Assembly: GCA_902470695.1 (NCBI GenBank)
Contig: CABRHH010000002.1
Location: forward strand, 1 to 64,000
DNA from: an uncultured Collinsella sp.
GTDB taxonomy: Bacteria; Actinomycetota; Coriobacteriia; Coriobacteriales; Coriobacteriaceae
Direction of reading: 5' to 3'
Length of the DNA: 64,000 nucleotides
Part shown: piece by piece, positions 44,339 through 52,645 of the stretch
Numbering within the stretch: position 1 is the stretch's first letter
Layout: the number at the start of each line of letters is the position of its first letter
Made by a program: the position numbers and the translations under genes
Notes under the pieces: generated by a model
The model's input: the letters and a program-made list of their open reading frames with translations, nothing else
Databases searched by the model: none
What the model was told of the DNA's origin: nothing

Positions 44339-45670
44339 CTACATGCCGTCGATTGCCTCGCGCAACATTGTCACGGTCTTCTCTGCCGTGAAGGTCGTAT
44401 ACATGGAGGGAACGTCGCCAATGCTCAGGACCGCCGCCCGCAGCTCATCGGCACCCGGCCCCGCCATCTGTTGCGCATCGGCCTCCGGCGTCACCGCCCG
44501 CGGTATGTCGGCATCCAGTGCCGCCGCCTGCCCCTCCGTCCGCAGCGCATCGGCATCCAGCGGTCCCGCCGCCTGCACCGTACCGCCGTCCGGCATCGCC
44601 GTCTGCGGCGCATCGGTGCGCTCGCCCTGCTTGGCGACCTGGGAAAAGGACGTGGGAAATCCGAACTCGCGATAAAGGTCGAACAGCGCGCGTAGCCCCT
44701 CTTCGAGCACCTGCTCGTCGCCCTTGCCGGTCGGGTCGATGCCGAAGGCCTGCTCGAAATAATCCTTGAAGACCTGCTGCCCGCTGAAGCACTGCTTCAG
44801 CCAGTAGGGGAACAGCACCGTGATCGCGTGTTTGTAGCCCACGCCGCAGGCGCGCTGGGCAATTGTCTGTAGCGGATAGAGGCTCCAGTCGCCGCTTTTG
44901 CCCAGCGACGTGAGGCCGTTGACGTTGAGCGCGCTGGCAAGCATCAGGTCGGCGCGTGCGCGCGGGGATGCCGGCTCCGCCATCAGCCTCCGCAAGCCTT
45001 CCCGCAGCAGGTCCATCAAGCTGAGCGCCATGCGCTCCGCCACATGCGACCGCTCCAGCCCCAGATAGGCGATGGAAACCTGGACGAACGCCGTCAGCTG
45101 GCCCTCGATGAAGCTGCTGAGGGGCAGCGATGCAACGTAGGACGGATTCAGCCAGGCGAAGTTCGGGAAGACCCCGGACAGGCCGGCCTGTTCACCCGTT
45201 TCGTCATGGGTGATCTGCGTCGAGCCGTTCATGTCCGACCCCGAGGAGGGGAAGGTGGGGATGGTGCCGACGGGGAGATGGTCGCCGGTTTCCGGCTGCA
45301 CCTGGCCCGTCAGGTAATCCCAGATGTCTGCGGGCTGCTTGGCCCCGAACGCGATCGTTTTGGCGATGTCCATGCAGCAACCGCCTCCGATGCCGAGCAC
45401 GCAATCGATATGCTGGCTGCGGCACAGCTCGATACCGTCTCGAACGGTCGAGAGGAGCGGCGCGCGATTGCCACTCAGCTCGTGGCGCTCCACGCCGGCT
45501 TGGTCCATGGCGCGCGTCAGGCGGGCGTAGTTGCCGTTGCGCACGAAGCTCTCTCCTCCCAAGATGGGCAGCACCTTGCTGCCGTATTGCTTGATCTGGC
45601 TTATGACGGCTTCGGTGTGCGTTTCGCCGAAGAACATCTTGACGGGGTTGTGGTAGATGAAGTCGTTCAT
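44339..45670 (-). CDS. Iron-containing alcohol dehydrogenase homologue lacking the metal ligands
   Basis: The 443-residue protein has the Fe-ADH fold of the YqhD/BDH branch: MNDFIYHNPVKMFFGE, LGIGGGCCMDIAKT (nucleotide site), TIPTFPSSGSDMN, GDWSLYP and LFPYWLKQ. All four metal-ligand positions have changed. By alignment to E. coli YqhD the Asp and His of the first pair are Thr193 and Gln197, and the later two His are Tyr265 and Tyr279. A ~75-residue Ala/Asp/Pro-rich insertion lies before the C-terminal helix. It may be a non-metal oxidoreductase or a pseudo-enzyme. The ATG at 45670 follows GAGAGGAC. It is the third gene of a likely marR operon. Confidence 0.8.
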   Translation of the reverse strand: MNDFIYHNPVKMFFGETHTEAVISQIKQYGSKVLPILGGESFVRNGNYARLTRAMDQAGVERHELSGNRAPLLSTVRDGIELCRSQHIDCVLGIGGGCCMDIAKTIAFGAKQPADIWDYLTGQVQPETGDHLPVGTIPTFPSSGSDMNGSTQITHDETGEQAGLSGVFPNFAWLNPSYVASLPLSSFIEGQLTAFVQVSIAYLGLERSHVAERMALSLMDLLREGLRRLMAEPASPRARADLMLASALNVNGLTSLGKSGDWSLYPLQTIAQRACGVGYKHAITVLFPYWLKQCFSGQQVFKDYFEQAFGIDPTGKGDEQVLEEGLRALFDLYREFGFPTSFSQVAKQGERTDAPQTAMPDGGTVQAAGPLDADALRTEGQAAALDADIPRAVTPEADAQQMAGPGADELRAAVLSIGDVPSMYTTFTAEKTVTMLREAIDGM

Positions 45671-45770
45671 GCTGGCTTGTCCTCTCGGATGCCGTGCAGG
45701 TGTGTTGGGGTGACGGGGGGATTGGCGTTGTGAAAACTTGCTTCGGTCCGTAAGGCCGGGCACCCTGTTG

Positions 45771-46319
45771 CTACGACATCCCGTACCCAAGCTGGTAGGC
45801 CTGCCGGGTCGCATCGGAGCCATCCACGTCGCCCGGGGCGTTGACGCCGAGCCCGAACACGTGACCTCCCTCCGCGTTGCCGCCAGCGCGGAAGCAGCCT
45901 ACATAGCTCCGGAAGCTCTCCAGCATATGCTGCATATAGCGCTCTTCGGGCGCCGCTCCGGCCGCGATAAGGCAAAACGTGGTGTCTTGCACGCGCTGCT
46001 CGATGGCGAAAGTGCGGTCCAAAACCGCTTTCATCTGGGAGGTCCAGGTGTAGAAGTAGACCGGGGAAGCCAGCACCACGGCGTCGGCCGCCAGCCACTG
46101 CTCATAGATGCTGTCCATGTCGTCGTGCTGCACGCAGGTCCCGCCGTTGCGCTGGCACGCTCCGCAGCCCAAGCAACCGTGCACCGTAAGCGCGGTCACA
46201 TCGATTGTCTCCACGCGGTGCCCGGCGTCCTGCGCGCCGCGGACGAATTCCTCCGCCAGCCGGTTGGTGTTTCCCCGCTTTCGCGGGCTGCCGGTTAGTA
46301 CCAAGATGGTTTTGGTCAT
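45771..46319 (-). CDS. Flavodoxin-fold NAD(P)H-dependent oxidoreductase
   Basis: The 182-residue protein begins MTKTILVLTGSPRKRGNTNR, the FMN-phosphate loop of the flavodoxin/WrbA-like family. It carries HGCLGCGACQRNGGTC, a Cys-rich stretch typical of this subgroup, and ASPVYFYTWTSQMKAVLDRT. It is expected to bind FMN and reduce quinones or similar small molecules. The start at 46319 follows AGGAGA. It lies between a MarR regulator and the alcohol dehydrogenase homologue, on the same strand. Confidence 0.85.
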   Translation of the reverse strand: MTKTILVLTGSPRKRGNTNRLAEEFVRGAQDAGHRVETIDVTALTVHGCLGCGACQRNGGTCVQHDDMDSIYEQWLAADAVVLASPVYFYTWTSQMKAVLDRTFAIEQRVQDTTFCLIAAGAAPEERYMQHMLESFRSYVGCFRAGGNAEGGHVFGLGVNAPGDVDGSDATRQAYQLGYGMS

Positions 46320-46372
46320 GGATGTCTCCTGTCGTGGTGCGACGAGCTTGCCTCCATAAAAGGCCATTTCTC

Positions 46373-46381
46373 GTACTGTAC
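46373..46381. promoter_or_regulatory. Possible MarR operator upstream of the flavodoxin gene
   Basis: GTACTGTAC is a 9-base palindrome in an AT-rich 107-base gap between marR and the flavodoxin-like gene, near promoter-like hexamers (TTGACT and TATTTT on the minus strand). The assignment to MarR is by position only. Confidence 0.3.
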
Positions 46382-46425
46382 TAAAATAGGACAAAACTGA
46401 GTCAAAAAATGCCCGGGTCTGCCGG

Positions 46426-46875
46426 TCACCTCTTTTCGCCGGGCAGCATGGTTGTACGGAATGCGCTGAGATAGATGCGGATGCCTTCCAGCAAGCCGGC
46501 GCGCTGCTCGTCGGAAAGACGGTTCATGGCGTCGAGCTCTGCCTGGTGAATTTGCGGAATGATGCGGTCGGCGTAGGCCCGCCCCGCCTCGGAAAGGTGG
46601 ATGGTCTTCACTCGACGGTCCTCGGGGAGCTCCCGCAGGGTGATCCATTGCTTCTTATAGAATCCGGTGATGATGGTGTTGACGGTTTGGCGAGGTAGAA
46701 AGGTTTTTTCGCAGATGGTCTTCTGCGTGCAGCCGTCGACGGTCGAAATCAGGTTGAGGATATACAGGGTGGTGTAGGGCACACCGACGCTTCGAGCGTA
46801 GTCCTCGTAGATCATATTCAGCTCTTGCCAGGCATCGCAAAACTGTCGCGCCTGCTCCTCGGTGTTTTCGTGCAT
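46426..46875 (-). CDS. MarR-family transcriptional regulator
   Basis: The 149-residue protein has the MarR winged-helix core (TQKTICEKTFLPRQTVNTII, then LRELPEDRRVKTIHLSEAG with the wing motif DRR) and flanking dimerisation helices. It probably controls the two downstream oxidoreductase genes. The start at 46875 is preceded by GGAG. No Cys or ligand site pointing to a specific signal was recognised. Confidence 0.88.
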   Translation of the reverse strand: MHENTEEQARQFCDAWQELNMIYEDYARSVGVPYTTLYILNLISTVDGCTQKTICEKTFLPRQTVNTIITGFYKKQWITLRELPEDRRVKTIHLSEAGRAYADRIIPQIHQAELDAMNRLSDEQRAGLLEGIRIYLSAFRTTMLPGEKR

Positions 46876-46954
46876 AGGGCAACTCCTTACCGACTGTCTG
46901 ACTATCGGACTATTCTAGCCGAATGACATAAGAGCGCAAGGGCCGTCCGCAGAA

Positions 46955-47165
46955 ATGCGGGTTCGCGCCCAGGACGTTTGGAGCTTCCGGGTTCGGCTTT
47001 CATCCATCTGGCGCCGATTTTCGTGTCTGAATGGATGGAATTCGAACCCGGAAAGCGTCGATGGCCAAAATCTGAACCCGGAACGTCACGAAGCCCAAGT
47101 CCGAAGTCCGTCGATGTCCGGAATCCGAACCCCAAACGCCCCGATGGGAGAAGCTCGCATTCGGC
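46955..47165. repeat. Family 1 inverted array, locus E
   Basis: The smallest copy. The centre lies at 46989-47049 (GGGTTCGGCTTTCATCC against GGATGGAATTCGAACCC) with loop GATTTTCGTG. Inverted units follow every ~30 bases to about 47165, quickly losing similarity. It lies between marR and trxA. No gene is supported between 47165 and 47225. Confidence 0.75.
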
Positions 47166-47225
47166 ACGCCTCGCCCTTGCCCGTCGCTTGTTTCCGGCGC
47201 ACCTCAGCAGCCGTTCTCGAGACAG

Positions 47226-47260
47226 AAAAACGGCCGCGCGGGGAGATGAGCGCGGCCGTC
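47226..47260 (-). terminator. trxA terminator
   Basis: On the minus strand ACGGCCGCGC pairs with GCGCGGCCGT over a 10-base loop and is followed by TTTT, 45 bases after the trxA stop. Confidence 0.8.
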
Positions 47261-47305
47261 CAGGGAAGGCGGATATGATGTTGCGCTTCGAAGCGCAAGG
47301 GCACC

Positions 47306-47626
47306 TTACAGGTTGCCCTCGATCTGCTTGAGCAGGACCGGCTTGGGAGAGGCGCCCACGATGCGGTCGACCTCCTGGCCGCCCTTGAGCAGCACGAGCG
47401 TGGGGATGGACATGACGCCGTAGGTCATGGCGAGGTCCTGGTTCTCGTCTACGTTGCATTTGGCAACGGCCAGGCGGCCCTCAAGCTCTCCGGCGATCTC
47501 GTCCACAACGGGCGCCAGCGCACGGCACGGGCCACACCACGGTGCCCAGAAGTCGATGAGGACGGGCAGGTCGTTGTCGAGGACGGACTGGATGTTGTCG
47601 GGCGTGACTTCGGTGATGGTAGCCAT
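47306..47626 (-). CDS. trxA: Thioredoxin
   Basis: The 106-residue protein is a standard thioredoxin with the active-site WCGPC (residues ~29-33) in VLIDFWAPWCGPC, the cis-Pro in SIPTL and the glycine pair near the C-terminus. It is a cytoplasmic disulfide reductase. The start at 47626 follows AGGAG. The palindrome CCTGC-GTAT-GCAGG upstream (47649-47662) could be a regulatory site. Confidence 0.95.
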   Translation of the reverse strand: MATITEVTPDNIQSVLDNDLPVLIDFWAPWCGPCRALAPVVDEIAGELEGRLAVAKCNVDENQDLAMTYGVMSIPTLVLLKGGQEVDRIVGASPKPVLLKQIEGNL

Positions 47627-47914
47627 AGTGCGCTCCTATATAAGATGTCCTGCGTATGCAGGGAACTATCGGGTCGAGACGCTTATACCCAGGAGGGCCG
47701 CTGTGTTGCATACGCGCCGCGGTGCGTGAAGACGCGGTGAATGCGCAGGCGAGGACGGGTGGAATGCGCAGGCGAGGACGGGTGGAATGCGCGGACGAGG
47801 GCCGGCGCGGCGCGCGGGCAAGGCACCGGCGCGAGCCGCGGCGAGACCGGAAGCGCTGCGAAGGGCGGTCGCGCGGTAGAATGGGGGCACACTTCGGGCT
47901 GAGATGAGGTTGGC

Positions 47915-48502
47915 ATGGCGGTTTCTGCAACCGAGAAAAAAGAGGCGCTCGCGGCGGCGGCCAATGAGGAGCTGGCGAGCCTGCAGGCGCGCGGCGTGCG
48001 CATCGCGGGCAATGCGTTTTCGCCAATCGTGCTGGTGAAAGGTGAGTTGAACGCGACCGAGCGGGACGGCGGGGAGCTGCTGTCGGAGGCTGACGGCCGC
48101 GCGCTGCGCTCGGCGCTGTCGGCCATCGGATGGGAGCCCGAGGATTTTTGCGCGCTGGCGGCGGTGCATGGGCCGGGAGACCCGGGTGTCGTCGATGCGC
48201 CTGAGCCGGGGTCGCCCGTGTCGTGCGAGCTGTTCCGCGAGGCGCTCGAGGCCCTCGACCCCGAAGCGGTCGTCCTGCTGGACGAGGCCGCAGCCGATCT
48301 CATGCGCGAAACCTATGCCGATGCGCTGTCGCTCATCGAGGATTTCGACACGGCCATGCTGAAGCCCGGGCTGGTGGCCCACGTGCTGGGCCGTCGCACG
48401 CTCGCACTCGGCGGATTCGAGGCGGCGCTGGCCGATGCCCGCAGCAAACAGCAGGTCTGGGCATATCTCAAGCAGCTTCCACCGCTGGGCGCTCCGTACT
48501 AG
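47915..48502 (+). CDS. Uncharacterised protein, possibly degenerate uracil-DNA glycosylase-like
   Basis: The 195-residue protein is soluble. The segment IVLVKGELNATERDGGELLS, then the helix ADGRALRSALSAIGWEPEDF and ALEALDPEAVVLLDEAAADL, follows the pattern of the uracil-DNA glycosylase superfamily: a GEAPG-like loop, a helix, then a strand before the second catalytic loop. The key GExPG and second-loop His motifs are not recognisable, so activity is doubtful. The ATG follows GATGAGG. It is a stand-alone gene just upstream of the nad operon. Confidence 0.6.
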   Translation: MAVSATEKKEALAAAANEELASLQARGVRIAGNAFSPIVLVKGELNATERDGGELLSEADGRALRSALSAIGWEPEDFCALAAVHGPGDPGVVDAPEPGSPVSCELFREALEALDPEAVVLLDEAAADLMRETYADALSLIEDFDTAMLKPGLVAHVLGRRTLALGGFEAALADARSKQQVWAYLKQLPPLGAPY

Positions 48503-48780
48503 GGCCGCGGGCGGCGGGCTGGGCTGCACCCGGCGGGCTGTGAGGGCCGCGGGCGGTGCAAGGCAGATGGCGCCGCTCGGACTCGCGACGGGCGTCGATC
48601 GGGCCCGCTGTTAGCGCCTTCGAGCGGGCCGCGTGTGCGCCATCTCGCCAGCGCGCACGCAGCCTTCCTGCTCGCGTTCGGCATTCAGACACCCCGGCAT
48701 GCCCACGTGCCCGCAGTTCGCCGCGCGTGCAGCCTTGGCACCCCTGCCCTCTTCGCGTGTGAAACGTGAGCATTTACATC
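48503..48780. other. Gap upstream of the nad promoter
   Basis: GC-rich DNA with short GGCCGCGGGCGG duplications; no gene is supported. Confidence 0.4.
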
Positions 48781-48825
48781 TGTCTTGTCAGTTGTCTTGT
48801 CATCAACAAGCCGGAGTGCCATACT
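48781..48825 (+). promoter_or_regulatory. nad operon promoter with repeated operator
   Basis: TGTCTTGTCA occurs at 48781-48790 and 48793-48802, 12 bases apart. The second copy contains the -35 hexamer TTGTCA (48797-48802), which is followed after exactly 17 bases by CATACT (48820-48825). A repressor at these repeats would block RNA polymerase; NiaR, encoded at the end of the operon, is the obvious candidate. Confidence 0.65.
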
Positions 48826-48863
48826 GTCCCGCAATGTGAGTGAACCTGCTGAGAGGGGTCAGG

Positions 48864-49853
48864 ATGGCACGAGCGGAGACAGCCGAGATGCGGCGAGAAG
48901 GGCTGCAGCATGCCGGGTTGCCGGATGATTTCGAGGCGATTCGGGCTCGCATCGCCGAGCTCAAGGCCGCGCGCGATGCGGTGATCTTGGCCCATTACTA
49001 CGTGGCGCCCGAAGTCCAGGCCATCGCCGATTACGTGGGAGATTCCTTCTACCTCGCCAAACTTGCTGTGGAGCTGCCGCAGCAGACCATCGTGCTGGCG
49101 GGCGTTGAGTTCATGGGTGAGAGTGCCAAGCTGCTCAACCCGTCCAAAACGGTGCTGCTGCCTGAGCCGGCGGCCGATTGCCCCATGGCCCACATGGTGC
49201 AGCGCCGCACGGTGGAGGCCGCGCGCGAGCGCTACGGCGACGACCTTGCGGTGGTGTGCTACGTCAACTCCACCGTGGAGATCAAAAGCTGGAGCGACGT
49301 GTGCGTGACGTCCTCAAACGCCGTCAAGATCGTGGCCGGGCTGCCGCAGCATCACATCCTGTTCATCCCCGATCGCAACCTCGGCCGCTTTGTGGCCGAG
49401 CAGGTTCCCAGCAAGCACATCATTCTCAACCAGGGGTACTGCCCGCGGCATGAGGCCATCAGCCTGCAGGAGCTCATCGACCTGGAAGAGGAGCATCCCG
49501 AGGCCCTGGTGCTGGCTCACCCGGAGTGTACCGAGGAGGTTCTGGCCGAGGCGGACTACATCGGCTCCACGGCGGGCATCATCGCGTACGCGGAGCAAAG
49601 CGAGGCGCGTGAGTTCATCATCGCCACGGTGCGTGGCGTGCGCTATGAGTTGGAGCGGCGCTGCCAAGGGGCGCGCAAGTCGTTCTACTTCACCAAGACG
49701 CCTCCCACCTGCATCAACATGGACCAGGTGACGCTGGAGAAGGTGGCGCGCTGCCTGGTGGGCGGCACGGGTGAGGTGGAGATGCCGCCGGCGGCGCTTG
49801 CCGAGCCTGCGAAGGCGACGCTCGACCGCATGCTGGAGGCTGCCGCACGGTAG
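48864..49853 (+). CDS. nadA: Quinolinate synthase NadA
   Basis: The 329-residue protein is a [4Fe-4S] quinolinate synthase. It condenses iminoaspartate and dihydroxyacetone phosphate. Motifs include VILAHYYVAPEVQAIADYVGDS, VVCYVNSTVEIKSWSDVCVTSSN, HPECTEEV and TPPTCINMD, which hold the cluster cysteines. The ATG at 48864 follows GAGAGGGG; an alternative start at 48840 lacks a site. It is the first gene of nadABC-niaR. Confidence 0.93.
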   Translation: MARAETAEMRREGLQHAGLPDDFEAIRARIAELKAARDAVILAHYYVAPEVQAIADYVGDSFYLAKLAVELPQQTIVLAGVEFMGESAKLLNPSKTVLLPEPAADCPMAHMVQRRTVEAARERYGDDLAVVCYVNSTVEIKSWSDVCVTSSNAVKIVAGLPQHHILFIPDRNLGRFVAEQVPSKHIILNQGYCPRHEAISLQELIDLEEEHPEALVLAHPECTEEVLAEADYIGSTAGIIAYAEQSEAREFIIATVRGVRYELERRCQGARKSFYFTKTPPTCINMDQVTLEKVARCLVGGTGEVEMPPAALAEPAKATLDRMLEAAAR

Positions 49854-49869
49854 CGGGGGCGCAGAGCGG

Positions 49870-50010
49870 TGCGAACGGGATGCAGGCCGAATGCGGCTGC
49901 AGATGTGCGGGATGAGCGGACGAACGCCGAACGCGGCTGCAGATGCGCGGAGCGAGCGGGGGGAAGCCGAACACGGCTGCAGGCGCGTGGGTGCGAGCGG
50001 GCCGTCGTTC
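49870..50010. repeat. Tandem hairpin repeats between nadA and nadB
   Basis: GCCGAA(T/C/A)(G/A)CGGCTGCAG occurs three times within the 326-base nadA-nadB gap, spaced ~40-48 bases. Each copy contains GCCG....CGGC, able to form a small hairpin. The rest of the gap is GC-rich without a gene. Confidence 0.55.
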
Positions 50011-50179
50011 GCCGTCGCAGGCGGCTCGAGACGGGCGGCGTCAAAGACGCCGAGCGGGGACATTGTCGTTCGCGGCGCGCGGCGCTGGCGAGGCGTCGCC
50101 GCGAACAAGGCGTGCTGCTGGCAAGGCGTGCCGTTGGCAGGGCGCGGTGCCGCACGTGGAATCGAGAAGGGGAGACACG

Positions 50180-51709
50180 ATGACGGATACGGATGGCGCA
50201 AACGCTCCGGTGGCATGCAGCTGCGACGTGGTGATCGTGGGCTGCGGCGTAGCGGGGCTCTACGCGGCGCTCAACCTGCCAGCGGATACGCAGGTGGTGA
50301 TGCTGTCCAAAGGCGCGCTGGAGGAATGCGACTCGATGCTGGCGCAAGGCGGCATCTGCGTGCTGCCCGAGGCGGGCGACTACGGCGCGTTCGTGGCCGA
50401 CACGCTGCGCGCGGGCCACGGGGAGAACCGGCGTGAGAGCGTGGACATCATGGTGCGTTCGAGCCGGTCGGTCATCAACGACCTGCTGGCGCTGGGCGTG
50501 GCCTTCGAGCGCGAAGAGGACGGCAGCCTGGCGTTTACGCGCGAAGGGGCCCATTCCCGTCCGCGCATCGCCTACCACGCCGATATCACAGGCAAGGAGA
50601 TCACCACCCGTCTGCTCGAAGCGGTCCGTCGGCTGCCGAACGTGCGGATACTCGAGCACGTGGCCATGATCGATCTGGTGGTGGGGCCCGATGGCGCCTG
50701 CTGCGGCATCGAGGCGCTGCGGGTGCCCGAGGAGCATTCGGCCTGCACGGTCGAGGAGCTGCGCGCGCTGGCTGCTGCGGGTGCGGCGGGCGATGCGCGG
50801 GGAGGCAAGCCCGGTGCGGCATCGGATGGGCTCGACGCCGGCGTGGAGATGGGTGCCGCTGCGGATCCGGCGTCCAGCACGGCTGGGAACCTCGATTCCG
50901 TCGCGGCCGTCGAACCGATCGCGCCAGCGCCTCTGGCCCCGTTCGCCATCCGCGCGTGCGATGTGCTGCTCGCCACGGGCGGCATCGGCGGCGTCTACGA
51001 GCATTCGACCAACTATCCGCAGCTCACCGGCGATGCCTGCCTGCTGGCAAGCGAGCACGGCATCGCGCAGGAGCATCTCGACTACGTGCAGATCCACCCC
51101 ACGGGGCTCTACTCGTCCGAGCCGGGGCGCACCTTCCTCATCTCCGAGAGCTGCCGCGGCGAGGGAGCGGTGCTGCTGAATGCGGCCCGCAAGCGCTTCA
51201 CCGACGAGCTGCAGCCGCGCGACGTGGTGGCCCGCGCGATTCAAGATCAGATGCGCGCCGATGGGACCGAGTTCGAGTGGCTGTCGTTTGGGCCGGTGCC
51301 CCGCGCCACGGTGCTCGACCACTTCGCCAACATCCGGGCGCATTGCCTGGAGTGCGGACGGGACATCCTGGACGAGCCCATTCCCGTGGTGCCCACGCAG
51401 CACTACTTCATGGGCGGCGTGCACGTGGACCGCGATTCGGCCACCACGATGCCGCACCTGTACGCTGCGGGCGAGGCGTCGTGCAACGGCGTGCACGGCA
51501 AGAACCGCCTGGCGAGCAACAGCCTGCTCGAGGCGCTCGTGTTCGCGCGCCGTGCAGCTTGGCGCATGGCGACGGGGGAGGGCCTGCCGGTCGAGCCGGT
51601 GGGGACCCCGGCGCTCGACGGGAGCCATCGGCGGCTGGGGGCGCCGGAGTTGGGGATCGATACGTTGGTGTGTGCCTGCGGCGGCATGGACGGAGAGGAA
51701 GCGGCATGA
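50180..51709 (+). CDS. nadB: L-aspartate oxidase NadB, lacking the C-terminal helical domain
   Basis: The 509-residue flavoprotein oxidises aspartate to iminoaspartate for NadA. It has the FAD-binding start DVVIVGCGVAGLYAALNL, the loop SMLAQGGICV, HSRPRIAYHADITGKEI, and HPTGLYSSEPGRTFLISE. PTQHYFMGGV and GEASCNGVHGKNRLASNSLLE close the FAD domain. After that only ~50 residues remain; the three-helix C-terminal domain of E. coli NadB is absent. An Ala/Gly/Asp-rich insertion occupies ~193-253. The ATG at 50180 follows AAGGGGAG. It overlaps nadC by four bases. Confidence 0.9.
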   Translation: MTDTDGANAPVACSCDVVIVGCGVAGLYAALNLPADTQVVMLSKGALEECDSMLAQGGICVLPEAGDYGAFVADTLRAGHGENRRESVDIMVRSSRSVINDLLALGVAFEREEDGSLAFTREGAHSRPRIAYHADITGKEITTRLLEAVRRLPNVRILEHVAMIDLVVGPDGACCGIEALRVPEEHSACTVEELRALAAAGAAGDARGGKPGAASDGLDAGVEMGAAADPASSTAGNLDSVAAVEPIAPAPLAPFAIRACDVLLATGGIGGVYEHSTNYPQLTGDACLLASEHGIAQEHLDYVQIHPTGLYSSEPGRTFLISESCRGEGAVLLNAARKRFTDELQPRDVVARAIQDQMRADGTEFEWLSFGPVPRATVLDHFANIRAHCLECGRDILDEPIPVVPTQHYFMGGVHVDRDSATTMPHLYAAGEASCNGVHGKNRLASNSLLEALVFARRAAWRMATGEGLPVEPVGTPALDGSHRRLGAPELGIDTLVCACGGMDGEEAA

Positions 51710-52557
51710 ATCCTATCACGATGAGCCTTATGGGCGACGATAGTATCCGGGCGGCCCTGCGCGAGGATATGAACGCGGGCGATCTGTCGTGCGAGGCGGT
51801 GTGTCCCGAGGCGCGCGCGGCCACGGTGCAGCTGATCGCCAAGGCGCCGGGCACGATTGCCGGTCTCGACGTGTTCGAGCGCACGTTTTGCCTGCTCGAT
51901 GCATCCACGCGGTTCGAGGCGTTCGTTGCCGATGGCGACGAGGTGAGCTGCGGACAGTTGCTGGGGCATGTGCGAGGCGACGCCCGCGTGCTGCTTTCGG
52001 GCGAGCGGGTGGCGCTCAACTTCCTGCAGCGGATGAGCGGTATTGCCACGTATACGCGGAGCATGGTGCGCCTGCTCGAGGGCACCGGGATCCAGCTGGT
52101 GGACACGCGCAAGACAACGCCGGGCCTGCGCCTGTTCGAGAAGGCCGCCGTGGTGGCGGGCGGCGGCGGGAACCATCGGTACAACCTGTCGCAAGCGGTG
52201 ATGCTCAAGGACAACCATATCGACGCCGCCGGCGGCGTGGCGCGTGCAGTGGCGGCGGCGCGGGCGCATGCGCCGTTCGTGTGCACGGTCGAGGTTGAGT
52301 GCGAGAGCCTGGACATGGTGCACGAGGCGCTGCAGGCCGGTGCCGATATCATCATGCTGGACAACATGGAGCATGCGCAGATGGCAGAGGCGGTCGAGCT
52401 GATCGCGGGGCGCGCCAAGGTGGAGGTGTCGGGCAACGTGGACGCCGCGCGCGTGCGCGAGCTGGTTGATCTGGGCATCGACTATGTGTCGTCCGGCGCG
52501 CTGACGCATTCGGCCCCGATTCTCGACCTGTCGTTGAAGCACCTGCGGCTGTTGTAG
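51706..52557 (+). CDS. nadC: Nicotinate-nucleotide pyrophosphorylase NadC
   Basis: The 283-residue enzyme converts quinolinate and PRPP to nicotinate mononucleotide. Motifs: LREDMNAGDLS, GERVALNFLQRMSGIAT, VDTRKTTPGLR, GGGGNHRYNLSQAVMLKDNH, VEVECESLD, DIIMLDN and EVSGNV. It begins inside the nadB stop (ATGA), preceded by GGAGAGGAAG. Full length for the family. Confidence 0.95.
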   Translation: MNPITMSLMGDDSIRAALREDMNAGDLSCEAVCPEARAATVQLIAKAPGTIAGLDVFERTFCLLDASTRFEAFVADGDEVSCGQLLGHVRGDARVLLSGERVALNFLQRMSGIATYTRSMVRLLEGTGIQLVDTRKTTPGLRLFEKAAVVAGGGGNHRYNLSQAVMLKDNHIDAAGGVARAVAAARAHAPFVCTVEVECESLDMVHEALQAGADIIMLDNMEHAQMAEAVELIAGRAKVEVSGNVDAARVRELVDLGIDYVSSGALTHSAPILDLSLKHLRLL

Positions 52558-52645
52558 GATGGGCGGGGCGAGCGGGCTGCCGCATGGGGCGGTTGCACGG
52601 CGCCGCGGCGCTGGAGATGCAGGATGAGAAAGGGGCGATGAGGCC

